64,000 bases of DNA from Phaseolus vulgaris (taxonomy: Eukaryota > Streptophyta > Magnoliopsida > Fabales > Fabaceae). Positions 1 to 11,548 of this stretch are shown here, piece by piece. The stretch is from positions 33,479,406 through 33,543,405 of the forward strand of contig NC_023756.2 of the NCBI RefSeq assembly GCF_000499845.2. The letters are read 5' to 3'. Numbering within the stretch: the first letter of the stretch is position 1; each line of letters starts with the position of its first letter. The position numbers were made by a program, and so were the translations under genes. The notes beneath the pieces were generated by a model, which saw only the letters and a list, made by a program, of their open reading frames with translations, searched no databases and had not been told where the DNA came from.

Positions 1-681
1 AAGGACCTTTGGTTAGCTTCTTATGTAAGCTTTGTGTACACTTTGACCGGTCCTTCTCCTATTAAAGGAGGGCTTAGGTCCTTCATAATTGAGATTTGAT
101 AATTGAAGTAGCAAAACTCTCCCAAATTGGTGATTGAGTGTGTGAGAACTTGTCTTCTCCTCTTCCTAGTCTCATATTGAGTGCCTTGGTTCTCTCAAGT
201 GGCGGCATTGCACACTTATCTTGGAGCTATCACACTTCAAGTGGCGTGGAGCTATCACACTTCAAGTGGCGTGACCATCAACCAAGCTCTTCATCCTCAT
301 AAGTTCCTCTCTTGTCCATCTTTTCATTTCATTTCTAAGTTCATACGAATTCAAAAACATGTCTAGGTTCCTTTTATTTGGTGTTTTGAGTTTAATTTCA
401 TATAGTGTTCGGTTCTTATTCTCTTTTGCTGGATTCAGTTGTTTCTTCTTAATTTTTTACTGATTTGTTCGGTGCTTTTCAATTTCTAAGCAATTTAAAC
501 GGTTCAATTGGCAAGAAATGGGTCTTCCATGTGAGTTTGGTGTTTGGTGCAAGTTTTGGTGAGTTCTTGAAACATAGAACATTGATCCATTTCTATTAAA
601 AGTGCCTATTCATTCTCCAACTCAAGTTGATTCCATAAAATGTCAAAGAATCATCTCTATCTTGCTATTGGAATCATATCA
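1..681 (+). repeat. Element A 5' LTR (partial)
   Basis: It matches 3751-4406 of the 3' LTR almost base for base. It differs by a few substitutions and an extra 25-bp tandem copy at about 220-270 (the unit containing AGCTATCACACTTCAAGTGG occurs twice here, once in the 3' LTR). The TATA-like site at 60-66 reads TATTAAA, where the 3' LTR has TATAAAA. The LTR ends in CA at 681. Confidence 0.9.
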
Positions 682-700
682 TGTGGTATCATGAGTCTTA
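682..700 (+). other. Element A primer-binding site
   Basis: TGTGGTATCATGAGTCTTA follows the CA end of the 5' LTR. TGGTATCA is the usual start of plant initiator-tRNA-Met primer sites (TGGTATCAGAGC); the 3' half has drifted. The sister element D has TGTGGTTATCAGAGCTT at the same place. Confidence 0.7.
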
Positions 701-1901
701 GGTTTGTTCTTGTTTAATTTTGAGTTGTTTTGCACTTTTAATTCAAGAACTCTATATTCTTGTTGTTTCATTTCTGTTTTCAGGATATTTTTTGAGTTTT
801 CTTGTTGTTTTCTTAATTGTGCCTATCATGTTTTTGTGTCTTTTCCTTTTTGAATCCTTTTAATTTTTGTCATAGTCATGTTTTTCCAAGATTGTTATCA
901 ATTCTTTGTGATCCTTTTATTGTCATTTTTGTTTCTTGCTTTTGTGTAATACAGTTTTTCTGAACTTGTTTCTTGATCCTTTGATGCATTTTATGTTTAG
1001 TTTTGAGTTCATACTTGTATTTTATATCTATACAAGTTCTTATACATCATTTCTATTATGTCTTTGCTAGTTCTTAATTCTGTTTTTCATTCCTATTAGG
1101 ATTCCTCTGTTTTCCAGAAAACGTGCTAACTGTTTTGCCTTATAGCAATTGATTTACTTACTGGAAATTTCTGAAATTCTGGATTTGTGTTCGTCAAAGT
1201 GTTATAAAAAAGTAGAAAAATAAGTACTTCAAAATTCAAAGTACAAAAAAAATGATAAATAAAATACAAACAGTGTGTAATTCTGCCAAAAAAAATACGG
1301 TAATCTAGCAGTGATTTTGAAAATTTTATCTCAATTAATTGGCTTACTGTTTTTGAGTAATTCCATGCCATTGTTGATTTAAGATCTTGAATTTTCTGTG
1401 GTTACAATTTCATAATCCAGTTCGCTTTATATCATTCCAGCTAAATCTGTAAACATCAAGCACAGTTTGCACAATTTTTATTTTTATTTTCAGTAGTTCT
1501 TTTTTGGTTTTCTTCATCTACTCTAGTACTTTTCTCTAGGTCTCTTTTATGTGCCTTCTTTTTCATTGAGTACCTTATTTTCTTGCTTGTATTTTCTTCA
1601 TTACTCTTTGAGTTTGTCATACATCTTGTATTCCTTTTGTTATAGCCTTTTATTGCTTATACCTTTTCTTGTTTGTCCTTCATTGTTTCTTTGGTTTTGT
1701 GGTGATTAGCTTTGAGATTGTGTGCTCTTTCTTTGACATATTTTACTTGAGGTTACTAAAGGCCTCAAAATCAAATTGGTAAAGGGGAGTATTCTTTCTT
1801 TGGAGTGTTTTTAAGTGACACTTCACTTCGGCATTTTGATATAAATTGTTGCTAATTTTCTTAACATTGTTTGCTATTTTGTTTGCTGTTTTCTTTTATA
1901 A
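701..1901 (+). other. Element A untranslated leader
   Basis: About 1.2 kb of T-rich sequence between the primer site and the gag start, with many short TTCTTGTTT/TTTCTTG runs. No credible coding frame is seen on either strand. The corresponding leader in element D (12490-13545) is equally T-rich. Confidence 0.6.
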
Positions 1902-2966
1902 ATGGCTTCATATTCCAACAGTGATTCTTCCAAACAGCATTCTTCTAGCAAAGCTTCTGCTCTTGATGAATTAAAAAAAACAAAATGAACCATTAATCTC
2001 AACGATGAAGCTATAAGAAAGTTGGAGGAAAGATTACAAAGAGTTGAAATGAAGCAAACTAGGTCCTCTAATTCTATCAATGGAGAGCGTCATTCTCATA
2101 GACCTTCATCTAGAGGTTCTTCCAATGATCATGGCCGTGAAGAGGAACATAGAAGGAGGCATGATCATTATTCCCATGGGAAAAGCCATCACCGTGACCA
2201 AAGATATCACCAAGAAGCCAAGTCCCAATTTTCTTTTATACAAGTACCTAGCTTTAGTGGTGATAGTGATCCTAATGTGTATTTAGATTGGGAAGCTAAG
2301 GTTGACCATTATTTTCATGTGTATAAGGTCCAAGATGACCATAAACTTAGGCTAGTTTCTTTATCTTTTTTGAACTATGCCAAAGAATGGTGGCATAGCA
2401 TTGTAATGGACATTATATATCGCAAGAGACCTCCCGTGGTTTCTTGGAATGATTTGAAAGAGTGTATGTGTGCGAGGTTTGTTCCTCCTTCTAGGAAGGA
2501 ACACTTGTTGAAGTTCCAAAGGCTTCGTCAAGGACATAGGATGGTAGATGAATACTTTAAAGATTTTGAAACAACTTTGACTAAAATGAATATGCATGCT
2601 AATGAAGAATCAAAGATAAAGTGGTTTGTACGTGGTTTGAGAAGAGATATTAGAGACCTTGTAGAATTAAATGAATACTCTTCTTTAAAGAGAGTGTTTC
2701 GCATAGCCATCAAGGTGGAATCATATCTTTTGAAAACAACTTTCAAAAATACTCATGATGATGGTGTCTACAACTCTTCTAGGAAGGATGCAAACAAAAT
2801 TTCTACTCGAATTTCTCCTTCCAATTTTTCCAAACAAACCACTTCTCTAAAAAAAGTTTCTACTACAAATCCTTCTACTCCTAAGTCACCTACCAAAACT
2901 TCAAATATAAAATGTTTTAAATGTTTAGGTTTTGGGCACATAGCTCTTCATTGTCCACAAAAGTAA
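1902..2966 (+). pseudogene. Element A gag (one in-frame stop)
   Basis: Retrotransposon capsid/nucleocapsid gene. ATG at 1902 opens a frame that meets TGA at 1986-1988 (29th codon) and then runs open to TAA at 2964. The reading includes a charged coiled N-terminus (EERLQRVEMKQ), the plant Retrotrans_gag core (SFSGDSDPNVYLDWEAKVD, then FVPPSRKEHLLKFQRL), and a C-terminal zinc knuckle CFKCLGFGHIALHC (C-x2-C-x4-H-x4-C). The start was chosen because element D has its gag ATG in the same context. The TGA is consistent with a CGA-to-TGA transition. Without readthrough only 28 residues would be made. A downstream start cannot be excluded. Confidence 0.85.
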
Positions 2967-3397
2967 ACCTTAATGAAAAACAAGGTAAAACAAGACCTAA
3001 CTCACCCACCTACCACAAGTAAAAATGAAAAAGCCAAAGAAGGCCAAGTTGACATGGGTCTTATCCTTTCACATCCAAGGTGTTTTCCTTCTTTATCTTT
3101 TTCATTACCCAAGGTTCCTATTTCAACACCAACTTGGTTAAAGAATGTTAGGGATGATTTCATACCTCCTAATGGTTTTCACCATTTAAGAGGACTTTTT
3201 CCAACAAATATCATCATTCCCAAACAAATTTTTCCAACTTGGTCTGTTTATAGGACTTCCTTTTCTGAACTCCCACTGCTTCCAACTTCTAAGTCATGTT
3301 TGCCTTTTTCTTCAACTTTTCATTGTAAAAGTAAACTGACTTTGTTATATGCAGGGATTCAGAATTTGCGGTCGAATTCTCTCCAACTCGAGGAGTA
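2967..3397 (+). pseudogene. Element A tail region between gag and 3' LTR
   Basis: An open frame in phase with gag continues from 2973 to 3509, overlapping the start of the 3' LTR. It contains a segment beginning CFPSLSFSLPKV and ending near PTWSVYR. The same segment occurs in D (15298-15470) and, frameshifted, in B (4760-4945). In D it follows the protease region; in A the protease region is absent. I know no function for it. It may be the remnant of the 3' end of a once complete pol region. Confidence 0.55.
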
Positions 3398-4406
3398 TGA
3401 TGAAGAAAAGATAACAGAGGCTTTTACCAATGGAGGAAGAGGTCATTCACCCACACATTTGAAGTTCTTCCTTCTAGTCTTCTCAAAATTAAAAGAAGAC
3501 ATAAAATAAAGAGAGGATTAAGCCTAAAGCCAAAGAAGTCTACAAGCTTTCAAGAATGGGCTTCAATTAAATATCTCTCTTTATAGTTTCTTTTAAATTA
3601 TAAATAATATAGAATAGTGTTTAGGAAGGTGCTTAGAGGGAAACCTTAAGATACCTCTTTTGTAAAGCATCTTTAGGCATTAGTTTATAATTTTCTAGAA
3701 GGTAACTCTTCATGTCTTCACTAAATAGGCGCTAGAATAGGTAAAAGGCAAAGGACCTTTGGTTAGCTTCTTATGTAAGCTTTGTGTACACTTTGACCGA
3801 TCCTTCTCCTATAAAAGGAGGGCTTAGGTCCTTCATAATTGAGATTTGATAATTGAAGTAGCAAAACTCTCCCAAATTGGTGATTGAGTGTGTGAGAACT
3901 TGTCTTCTCCTCTTCCTAGTCTCATATTGAGTGCCTTGGTTCTCTCAAGTGGCGGCATTGCACACTTATCTTGGAGCTATCACACTTCAAGTGGCGTGAC
4001 CATCAACCAAGCTCTTCATCCTCATAAGTTCCTCTCTTGTCCATCTTTTCATTTCATTTCCAAGTTCATACGAATTCAAAAACATGTCTAGGTTCCTTTT
4101 ATTTGGTGTTTTGAGTTTAATTTCATATAGTGTTCGGTTCTTATTCTCTTTTGCTGGATTCAGTTGCTTCTTCTTAATTTTTTACTGATTTGTTCGGTGT
4201 TTTTCAATTTCTAAGCAATTTAAACGGTTCAATTGGCAAGAAATGGGTCTTCCATGTGAGTTTGGTGTTTGGTGCAAGTTTCGGTGAGTTCTTGAAACAT
4301 AGAACATTGATTCATTTCTATTAAAAGTGCCTATTCATTCTCCAACTCAAGTTGATTCCATAAAATGTCAAAGAATCATCTCTATCTTGCTATTGGAATC
4401 ATATCA
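3398..4406 (+). repeat. Element A 3' LTR
   Basis: Starts TGATGAAG just after a purine-rich GAGGAGTA and ends in CA at 4406, about 1009 bp. TATAAAA is at 3810-3816. The leader hairpin arms CTTGGAG (3970-3976) and CTTCAAG (3985-3991) lie downstream of the TATA box. The sequence after 4406 belongs to element B, so the boundary is sharp. Confidence 0.85.
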
Positions 4407-5086
4407 GAAATCTTTGTCAATAAACAAGTCCTCATAGCCTTCTCCATTGGAAAATATAAAGATGAGGTCTTGTGTGATGTTGTGTCTATAGAAGCAACCC
4501 ACATTCTATTAAGAATGCCATGGAAATTTGATAGAAAAATTTTACATGATGGCCTTACTAATATAATATCTTTTACCTTCCAAGGGCATAAGATCATTTT
4601 GAAACCTCTATCTCCAAAATAGGTAAATAAAGATCAAATAAAAATGAAAACAAAAAGAGAAAATGAAAAAGATAAAGAAAGAAAAGATAAACCAGGTAAC
4701 AATACCTCACCTCACACTGAAAAAAATAATCATGTTGACCCGTACAGAAATGCAAATTGTACCTCCAATGTTCTTCTTCCTTATCTTTTTCATTACCTAA
4801 TGCTTCTAAATACTTGACATCTTTGCTAAAGAATTTTAGGGATGATATTCAAACACCTCCTAAAGGTTCCTACCTTCTAAGAGAAACCAAGAAGTCATTT
4901 CATCCCCAAATATTCTTTCCAAACATGGCCTGTGTATAGAAACTCAACCCTATGAACTCCCAAAGCTTGATGAACATAAGTTTACTTCACAACCCACATC
5001 TCGCAATATGTTATCAGTGAACAAACTAACTATGTTCTTTACAGGAGTTCTAAATTTGAAGACGAATTCTTTCCAACTTGGGGGCA
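4407..5086 (+). pseudogene. Element B protease-linker and tail fragment
   Basis: The reading NKQVLIAFSIGKYKDEVL and SIEATHILL matches the region after the protease active site in element D (14940-15130). The frame is open from 4365 to 4622 because the end of LTR A happens to read through. Downstream (4620-5086) the tail region shared with A and D is present but broken by stops and shifts. The upstream part of B (gag, protease active site, 5' LTR) would lie to the left of A, outside the window. Confidence 0.75.
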
Positions 5087-6060
5087 TGATACAACCCAAA
5101 TAGCCAAGAAGATGACCAAGGACACAAGAGACACTTCACACTTTGATAAGTCATCTCAGCATCCAAGACAAGGTCCCACCAAATGTCGGAAGAACTTTAA
5201 TAGAAGAAGAACTGGGCATGAACCAGAGCATCAGATGTTCTTTCTTCTACTCTTCTTACAAGATAAGATGTTTGCAAATAAATTGGGTTCACTTTAGGGG
5301 TCAAAATATAAGAATAAGCTAGAGTAGGTTTACATAGCATAAATAGGAGTGTACTTAGCAAAATTGGCTTGTGCCAAGCCACTTTTCATGACACAAGCAC
5401 CTAGAATTACGATTTTTAACCTAACTTCTAGAAGCTATGCCTAAGGGAAATTTTTGACCATGGTCAAACACCCTAGGCAGCCCCTCTCCCGCTTCCTTTT
5501 CTACCCCTTACTCATCTTGCCCTCCAAGTCACTCCTTCCTGTATAATGGGTGCCTTCCTCAATGTATTGTCACATTGAATTTGAATATAGTAAAGAAAAT
5601 CTTGAGAGTTCTCATAGTGGGTCTTATCTTGAGTGTGTGAGTACTTCAAGTGGCGGCTCTTTCACCACTCATCTTGGAGTACCTCCTTTTCCAGGTGGCA
5701 TGACATCCCTTCTCTTCCATAATTTTTCTTCATCCCTTCCTCATTTTATCTTCCTTTTTGTGTCTTCCATTTCCATTTCTCTTTACGATTCCATGTTTGT
5801 CTTTTAATTTTGGTTATTACTTGTCATTCCTCATCTTATGTTCTTTCCATTTCCACCATTTATGTTCATGATCATAATCACCATATTGTGTTTTTCTCTT
5901 TACCTTCTATAAGTGAACCTTCACACTTAACCACTTGGTTAAGTTCGTGTCCTTTGGGGATCTTTTTTGGGTTTCTCACCATATTCTACTAAAATTTAAA
6001 AAAAAACTCATAACCAAGTGCAACCCATAATATGTGCAATTCTAAAATCAACTCACATCA
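5087..6060 (+). repeat. Element B 3' LTR
   Basis: Begins TGATACAACCC after the polypurine run TTGGGGGCA and ends ACTCACATCA at 6060, about 974 bp. It carries TATAAT at 5542 and the family signature AAGTGGCGG at 5648-5656, with the hairpin arms at 5673-5679 and 5690-5695. It is clearly diverged from LTRs A, C and D, so it is an older or different subfamily copy. Confidence 0.8.
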
Positions 6061-6430
6061 GGATTGAAGACAATTTGATTGTTTGTGAGGAGAGAAAAAA
6101 TGAAGAAAGAAAAATTGAGTGTGAAGGAGAAGAAAAGGAGAAAAAAGAAAAAGAGAGTGTACATATAGAAAAGAAAAAAAGAAAAAAAATAGAGAATGTA
6201 AAGCAAAGTGCTCCAATTCTAGATTTATCTTACCCACATGTTCCCTCGAGGAAGAATATAGAGCGACAATTTATTAGATTTTGTGAAATTCTTAAGCAAT
6301 TATAGATCAATATTTCTTTTACTGGACCTTTGGAACAGATGCCCACTTATGCCAGATTTATGAATGATGTTCACAAAGAAGAGAAGATTGAAGGAACAAA
6401 ACACTGTGGAATTAGAAGTGGGTTGCAATG
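6061..6430 (+). pseudogene. Athila-like gypsy gag-pol fragment
   Basis: The frame open at 6018-6305 reads a lysine/glutamate-rich linker, then YPHVPSRKNIERQFIRFCEI. After a TAG it continues EQMPTYARFMNDV to about 6400. This order (charged linker, FxxFxEIxKxL block, then EQMPTYAKFM block) is what I know from Athila-type Ty3/gypsy polyproteins just upstream of protease. The fragment ends without a protease motif. It is the host into which element B inserted. Coding potential is lost. Confidence 0.65.
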
Positions 6431-7290
6431 CAACAATTAATTTAATTCCTAGGCTTAATTAGTTTAATTCCTTATAGCTTATTTGTTCTTGTCGGTTGAC
6501 CTGGTCGTCGGTTGACTTTGGGAACAGATTGTGACTTCGTCTGCCTCTGCTAGAATTTGCTATTTTCTTTGGATGTTGGAACGCGGCTCCGTTTGAAACA
6601 GAGGGGGCCCTACCTGTTGATTGTACTCCGACGATTAAGTCAGTACAGGGCTTATAGAAACAATAAGTAAGCAAGTAGTTTCAGTCTTAGAAACAGTGTA
6701 CCTTTACCAGGGATCTCAAGTCCCTTTTATAGACTGCTTTTAGGTTACTTCTTGTAACAACCCTTCTCTCACGAGAACCTTATCTTGAGTGAAAGTAGGT
6801 TTCATGGGATGAAAGTTTGTTACAATGTGCACAATCTTAGTACGACAACCGCGCATAATTTTTCTCCTTGGAGTGCATAATTTTAACAGCGTGGCTGCCA
6901 GGATACCAACTCATGTACCAGCATCAGGGGCCATTTGTCCACTGTAGGCGTACAAGCCTTTACGTATGATGCATGCAGCTTATTCCCCAAAACCCTAGCG
7001 CTCTTGGGCTTTAGGCGTCTTTAGAGAATATTTTACTTGTAGACCCGAATGTACTAAACACACCACTCGCACTTTTTCGCTGACCAGGCCTTATACACGT
7101 TTAGAATATGAATGAACCTCAACGCACACATACCTGAGGCCCACTTACGTGGCCAATTAACTCGACCAGACCACCAAGCTGACCTACTTGACATAGATGC
7201 CGATGTTCGATCACCAAGCACTGAGCCCAGCGCTCTGGTCCAGTACAATTCTCTATTCCAACTAATCATCCTATTTAATTTTCATGTACC
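6431..7290 (-). repeat. Probable gypsy LTR remnant, minus orientation
   Basis: This stretch is GC-richer than its surroundings and holds no coding frame. On the minus strand a TATA box (CTATAAAAGGGACTTG) lies at about 6720-6735. On the plus strand the block CTACCTG...ACTCCGACGATTAAG at 6610-6640 resembles the LTR of element E read in the same sense (CTGCGAAGGCACTCCGACG). Boundaries and family are uncertain. Confidence 0.4.
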
Positions 7291-7640
7291 ACAATCTCAA
7301 TTAAATTTGAATATAAAATCAACATATTTTTTTTCCAACCGGTGTCTATATCATTTCACTAGTCTAATCTTTAAACACAAAATCTAATTAATAATTTCCC
7401 CACAATTCAAATTAATATTCTAGTTCTAATAATATTATTTAAGAACAAAATAAAACTAGAAAAATAACTCAACAAATAAAATAAAACTAAAAATATAAGC
7501 AAATTAAACAATAAAAAAATAAGCAAATTAAACAAACTGAGAAGAAATAACTAGAAAGATAAAAACATGTTTTATGCTCAATCTTCTCTTCTTAGCAACT
7601 CATCCAACAATGTTTTAAAATTCTCATTTACAGTTGTAAA
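7291..7640. other. AT-rich stretch, nothing recognised
   Basis: About 350 bp of A-rich sequence with repeats of the type AAATTAAACAA/AAAATAAGC (7440-7540). No gene or element boundary could be identified. Confidence 0.5.
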
Positions 7641-10600
7641 TGACCTTGCTTCATCTGCTGGACCTACCCCTCCAAAAAAGTAATACTGGTCCCCAGGTCA
7701 TGCAACATACAATTTGAAATGTTCTGTGGTCATCAAACTTGCTTTCACCACATAACACACAACTTAAACAAAATACACAAAAATAAAACATGAATTTTTC
7801 ACTTGTCAAGAATCTGAGTAAGGTGTATACTTCTGAACCATAGGAACAAACATTACTTTGATTAGTTTTCACCATATCAATTCTTCTTTGACCCAAGGTT
7901 TTCTTGACTCCCTGGAATACCTTTGTTGTTGTCCCCATGACTTTCTTGCTTAAGGAGTAGATTTGACAAACTTGCTTTTCTCTCTTGTCATGTGCTTAGA
8001 ACAACCACAGTGCAGGTACCACAAGAGTTGATTTGCCATCAAAGTCCCTGCAATAAATAAGATCAAGAAGCAAGGTTTGCTCCCCCTACAAATTTTGGTC
8101 CATGGGCATTAACTAGAACATTAGGAACCTTAGAATTCTTAGGAACCCACTTTAAAACAACTCTGGAAACAAAAAAAACCTCTTCACTCTGCAGAATCTA
8201 ACAGTATGACCCTTTTTCATGCAGTAAAAGCATGTTTCAACCAGTTGTTTCGACAAAACAATCTGTTGTTTTTCAAAAAAACTGGTAAAGGGTTTTGAAA
8301 AGAGTTTGTTCTTGCTATTTGGATTAAACCCCAACCTAGCTTTACCAAACACATAGTTTTGAGAAACAAAAACAGTTTCAAGATTGGATTGGACTTTGGA
8401 AAACTTGTTCACAATCTTTAAAAGATAGTGAACGTTCTTTTTTGAAGAGATTCACAATTTTCACAAAAATTTGAATGAACACACTTACAAGAAGAATTTT
8501 TGTAAATCATTTCCAGGTTTCAAAATCAGTTTTAGAATTGTTCAACTCTTCTTCTAGGGTCTTGACTTATTTCCAACCAATTATTCAATCCCTTCAACTG
8601 GTTATTCGAAAGGGCCAGCCAATTAGCTTCCTCATGAGTTTCTTTAAAGCATCAAGAAGTTTGCTATAATTTTCAAAGTTAATGGAAGTGTTGGAACTTA
8701 CACTACTTGTTTTTTATTCTTCCTTTGCCATCAAACATAGATTGGCTTCTTCATCTTCCTTTGATGATGAACTAGAGGATGAATCATCATTATCTTGCCA
8801 AGCTTTGTAGGGTCTTCTTGCGTTGCCCTTCTTTTCAATCTTCTTGCTTGCCCCTCTCTCCTTGCTCTCATTATTTGAACAATCGGCCTTGATGTGACCT
8901 TATTTACCACATCCAAAACAAGTATAGTTTGTAGAATTGAATTCATTCATTTTCTTACTATTATACTTGTTTGATGGTTGATTCTTGTCCTGGTTTTTCT
9001 TTTTCAAGAACTTGTTAAACTTCCTTGTGAGCAAATTGAGAGTTTCACCATCACTGCACTCACTTGAGTCTTTACCATCTTTGTGACCAGTAGTTCTTAA
9101 AGCAATGTTCCTCACATGCTTTTCTTCATTTTCTTGGTCATTAAGCCGGTTCATTTCAAGTTCATGCTCCCTTAGCTTACCAAACACGAAGGTTGTGGTC
9201 AATATTGTCAAATCTTTGGATTCAGAAATTGCAGTGACCTTTGGTTGCCATGATCTATCCAAGCATTTGAGGATCTTGATGTTCAGCTTCTCCCTTTCAA
9301 AGATCTTGCCAAGGCTGATGAGATGATTCACTATGTGGGTGAATCTTTTCTGCACATTCAAGATGGTTTCCCCTTTAAGCATCCTAAACATTTCATATTC
9401 TTGGATCAAAGCATGCTTCCTTTCTCTCTTCACATCAGTTGTGCCTTCATAATACAAACCAAGACAACAAGAAGATGACCAAGGATGCACACTATGAAAG
9501 GTCATCTCAACATTCAAGTGAAGACCTCACTAGAGGGAGAAATGGACAAAGACCTGAGCATCTCAAGTTCTTCCTGCTGGTCTTCTTAAGAATAAAATAA
9601 GTTGTAAATAATTTGGGCTCAATTTGGGGGTCCAAATAGCAAATATAGGCTATAATAAGGTGTATTTAGCATCATATGGGGTGTAGTTATCATTTTAGCT
9701 TGTTCCTAGCCCATTTGGAAGGAGTTTTGACCTAGTTTCTAGAAGGACAAGCCTAGGGTACGGGTTTGACTTAGTCAAACCCTAAGGTTGTCCCTTTTTT
9801 CCCTTTTCCCATCATACCCTTCTTGCTTGTTTTCCAAGGCTCCGTCACCTATAAATAAGAGGCCCACCCATTGTATTTTTCAAGTTGAAATTGAAGTAAA
9901 GTTACTTTGCATAAATATTGTGTGAGCTTGAGTGAGTGTTATCTCCTTTTCCTTTTGGTCATATCTTGAAGAGAATGAAGCTCTCAAGTGGCGGCCTAAC
10001 AGCTATCTTGGTGGTTTCCACACACCAAGTGGCGTGATCATCCACCACCACCTCCGTAAGTTTCTTCTTCCATTTTCCTTCATGTTCCCTTTCCATTTAT
10101 GTTAATCTCCTTGCTTGTTCCCTTGGGTTTGCTCTCGGTTTTGGCATTCTTAATTGAGTAGGGTTCATCATTTGGTTGGCCTTGACCACCATTGGTGTTT
10201 CCTAGCCTCCTTCTTCTTTTCTGCAATTGCATACATTCTTACCTTACAATGATTTTATATTTGCCTTTGTGAAATGCACCTTCACACCTACTTAACCACT
10301 TGGTTAAGTTAGTGTCCAGTGAGAATTTTCCTAAGGTCATCACCATTAATTCCTAAAATCTCAATCTTAAAGTAAAGTGTCACCTTAAATGAAGACATCT
10401 AAAATTCAAATCACATCACTTCATGGGTAACCTCAAGGATGTCCCAAATCTCCTATGCAGAAGCACATTGTGAGACCCTGAAAAACTCATCAGAATTAAA
10501 AGCGGTATTGATGATGTTCTTTGCAATGCAATCATATTTAGCTCTTTTACTTTCAGTCTCAGTCCATTGAGACCAAGGTTTTTCAATGAAAACATCATCC

Positions 10601-10769
10601 TTTTCAAACTTAGGTAGAAAAGGCCCATTTACAATAGCATCCCGGATTTATCTATCAATTGATTCAACAAAGATTTTCATTCTAACCTTCCAAAATTGAT
10701 AGTTCAGTCACAAAACAAAGGTGGCCTGTTTGTAGAAGCACCCTCCCCAAAGGGTAGTTTTTCAGCCAT
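7641..10769 (-). pseudogene. Element G: Sirevirus-like copia gag and protease remnant
   Basis: Read on the minus strand from ATG at 10769 (MAEKLPFGEGAS). The gag core (KPWSQWTETESKRAKYDC, then LEVTHEGTTDVKRERKHAL), a zinc knuckle start YTCFGCGK (8897-8920), a second CCHC (CFYCMKKGHTVRFC, about 8190-8235) and KWVPKNSKVPNVL (about 8110-8155) follow in the order known for plant Sireviruses. The protease site should read DSGCSKHMTG but reads HCGCSKHMTR (near 8000), so the catalytic Asp is gone. A solo LTR (9450-10418) splits gag. There are several frameshifts and stops. No RT or integrase is present to the left; the element is truncated near 7640. Confidence 0.8.
9445..10423 (+). mobile_element. 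Solo LTR C with 5-bp target duplication
   Basis: The LTR proper is 9450-10418 (969 bp), flanked by the direct repeat CTTCA at 9445-9449 and 10419-10423. It starts TAATACAAACC (the family starts TGATACAA, so TG has become TA) and ends CACATCA. TATAAATA is at 9850-9857 and the hairpin arms at 10007-10013 and 10023-10029. Removing the LTR and one CTTCA joins the gag frame of element G into the expected LEVTHEGT, which confirms the insertion point. Only one LTR remains, as expected after LTR-LTR recombination. Confidence 0.9.
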
Positions 10770-10807
10770 TTTAAAAAGGTTTTAGGATCAAAACTTGAGT
10801 AACTTTC

Positions 10808-10826
10808 AAGAACTCCTGATGCCAAT
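10808..10826 (-). other. Element G primer-binding site
   Basis: On the minus strand the LTR end TTCTAACA is followed by ATTGGCATCAGGAGTTC. This is a variant of the plant copia site TGGTATCAGAGC. It lies about 40 bp before the gag ATG (10769), fixing the 5' end of element G on the right. Confidence 0.7.
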
Positions 10827-11548
10827 TGTTAGAATTAGAGGCCTAAACAAGAGGGGTGAATTATTTTTTAAAGATTTTCACAAGGATTTAAGGTAGAGTG
10901 AAAGGCTATGAAGAATCTATCAATTGAAAAAAAAAATTCAACCAATAAAAAATTGATTTAGGTTTGATTCCAGAAAATCAACCAGTTGTTTTCACGAAAC
11001 AACCGGTTGTTTATACCAAAAGAATTGAAAAACAATGTTAAAAAAATTTATGAGTGTAGCAATAGAGAGAATCACACAAGATGTTTATACTGACTCACTT
11101 TTAACCAAGAGCTACATCCAATCCTCCGCTAACCACTGATAATTCACTATGTAATCAACCCTAGATTACAAAACACACACCAAGAGTGATGATCTTGAAC
11201 CCTTCAAGAACACACACCACTCTATGACAAACAACACAGTTTCCAGAACCACCTTCTGAAACTGTCTTACACAAGAACACACAAAAATACAATGTTCAAG
11301 AAAGAAGAGAATAGAATACACCTGGGTAAATCAAAGCTTAAAGTTCAGAAGTACAAAACCCAATCATATTTCACAGACTTGAGATGATCCAAAAGCTTTT
11401 TAAATCTTGAAATTATTTTTTGATAAACTCTCTTTCTTAGTTAATGTTAGGGTGTGTTAAACAACCTTTATATGACCTCAACAAAGTTGTCAAAGCAGTT
11501 AAATCAAAAACCATAAGTTGTTGGAATCATTTAAAACAAATTCAAATA
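10827..11548 (-). repeat. Element G 5' LTR, 3' portion (Sirevirus-like)
   Basis: On the minus strand this is the 3' three quarters of an LTR ending in TTCTAACA at 10827. It holds the CACCCCTCTTGTTTAGG block close to the end and the motif AACCGGTTGTTT near 10990-11015. The remaining 5' quarter is found beyond element D at 15783-16015, giving about 955 bp in total. The similarity to LTR H (16436-17513, plus strand) confirms the reading. Confidence 0.75.

Larger units (their letters stand above)
1..4406 (+). mobile_element. Element A: gypsy-like LTR element with gag only (left end outside window)
   Basis: Two long direct repeats (1-681 and 3398-4406) flank an internal region with a primer-binding-like site, a long T-rich leader, one gag gene and a short tail region. 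No reverse transcriptase, RNase H or integrase can be read between gag and the 3' LTR. The 5' LTR begins before the window. The right LTR ends abruptly against sequence that matches the protease region of sister element D, so A inserted into element B. The layout resembles plant non-autonomous TR-GAG elements; that classification is inference. A carries in-frame stops, so it is not expected to make full Gag itself. Confidence 0.85.

Noticed and set aside
6018..6305. Possible small host gene with a Lys/Glu-rich product
   Set aside because: The end matches the Athila-like FxxFxEIxKxL block and the frame begins inside LTR B, so it is retroelement debris.
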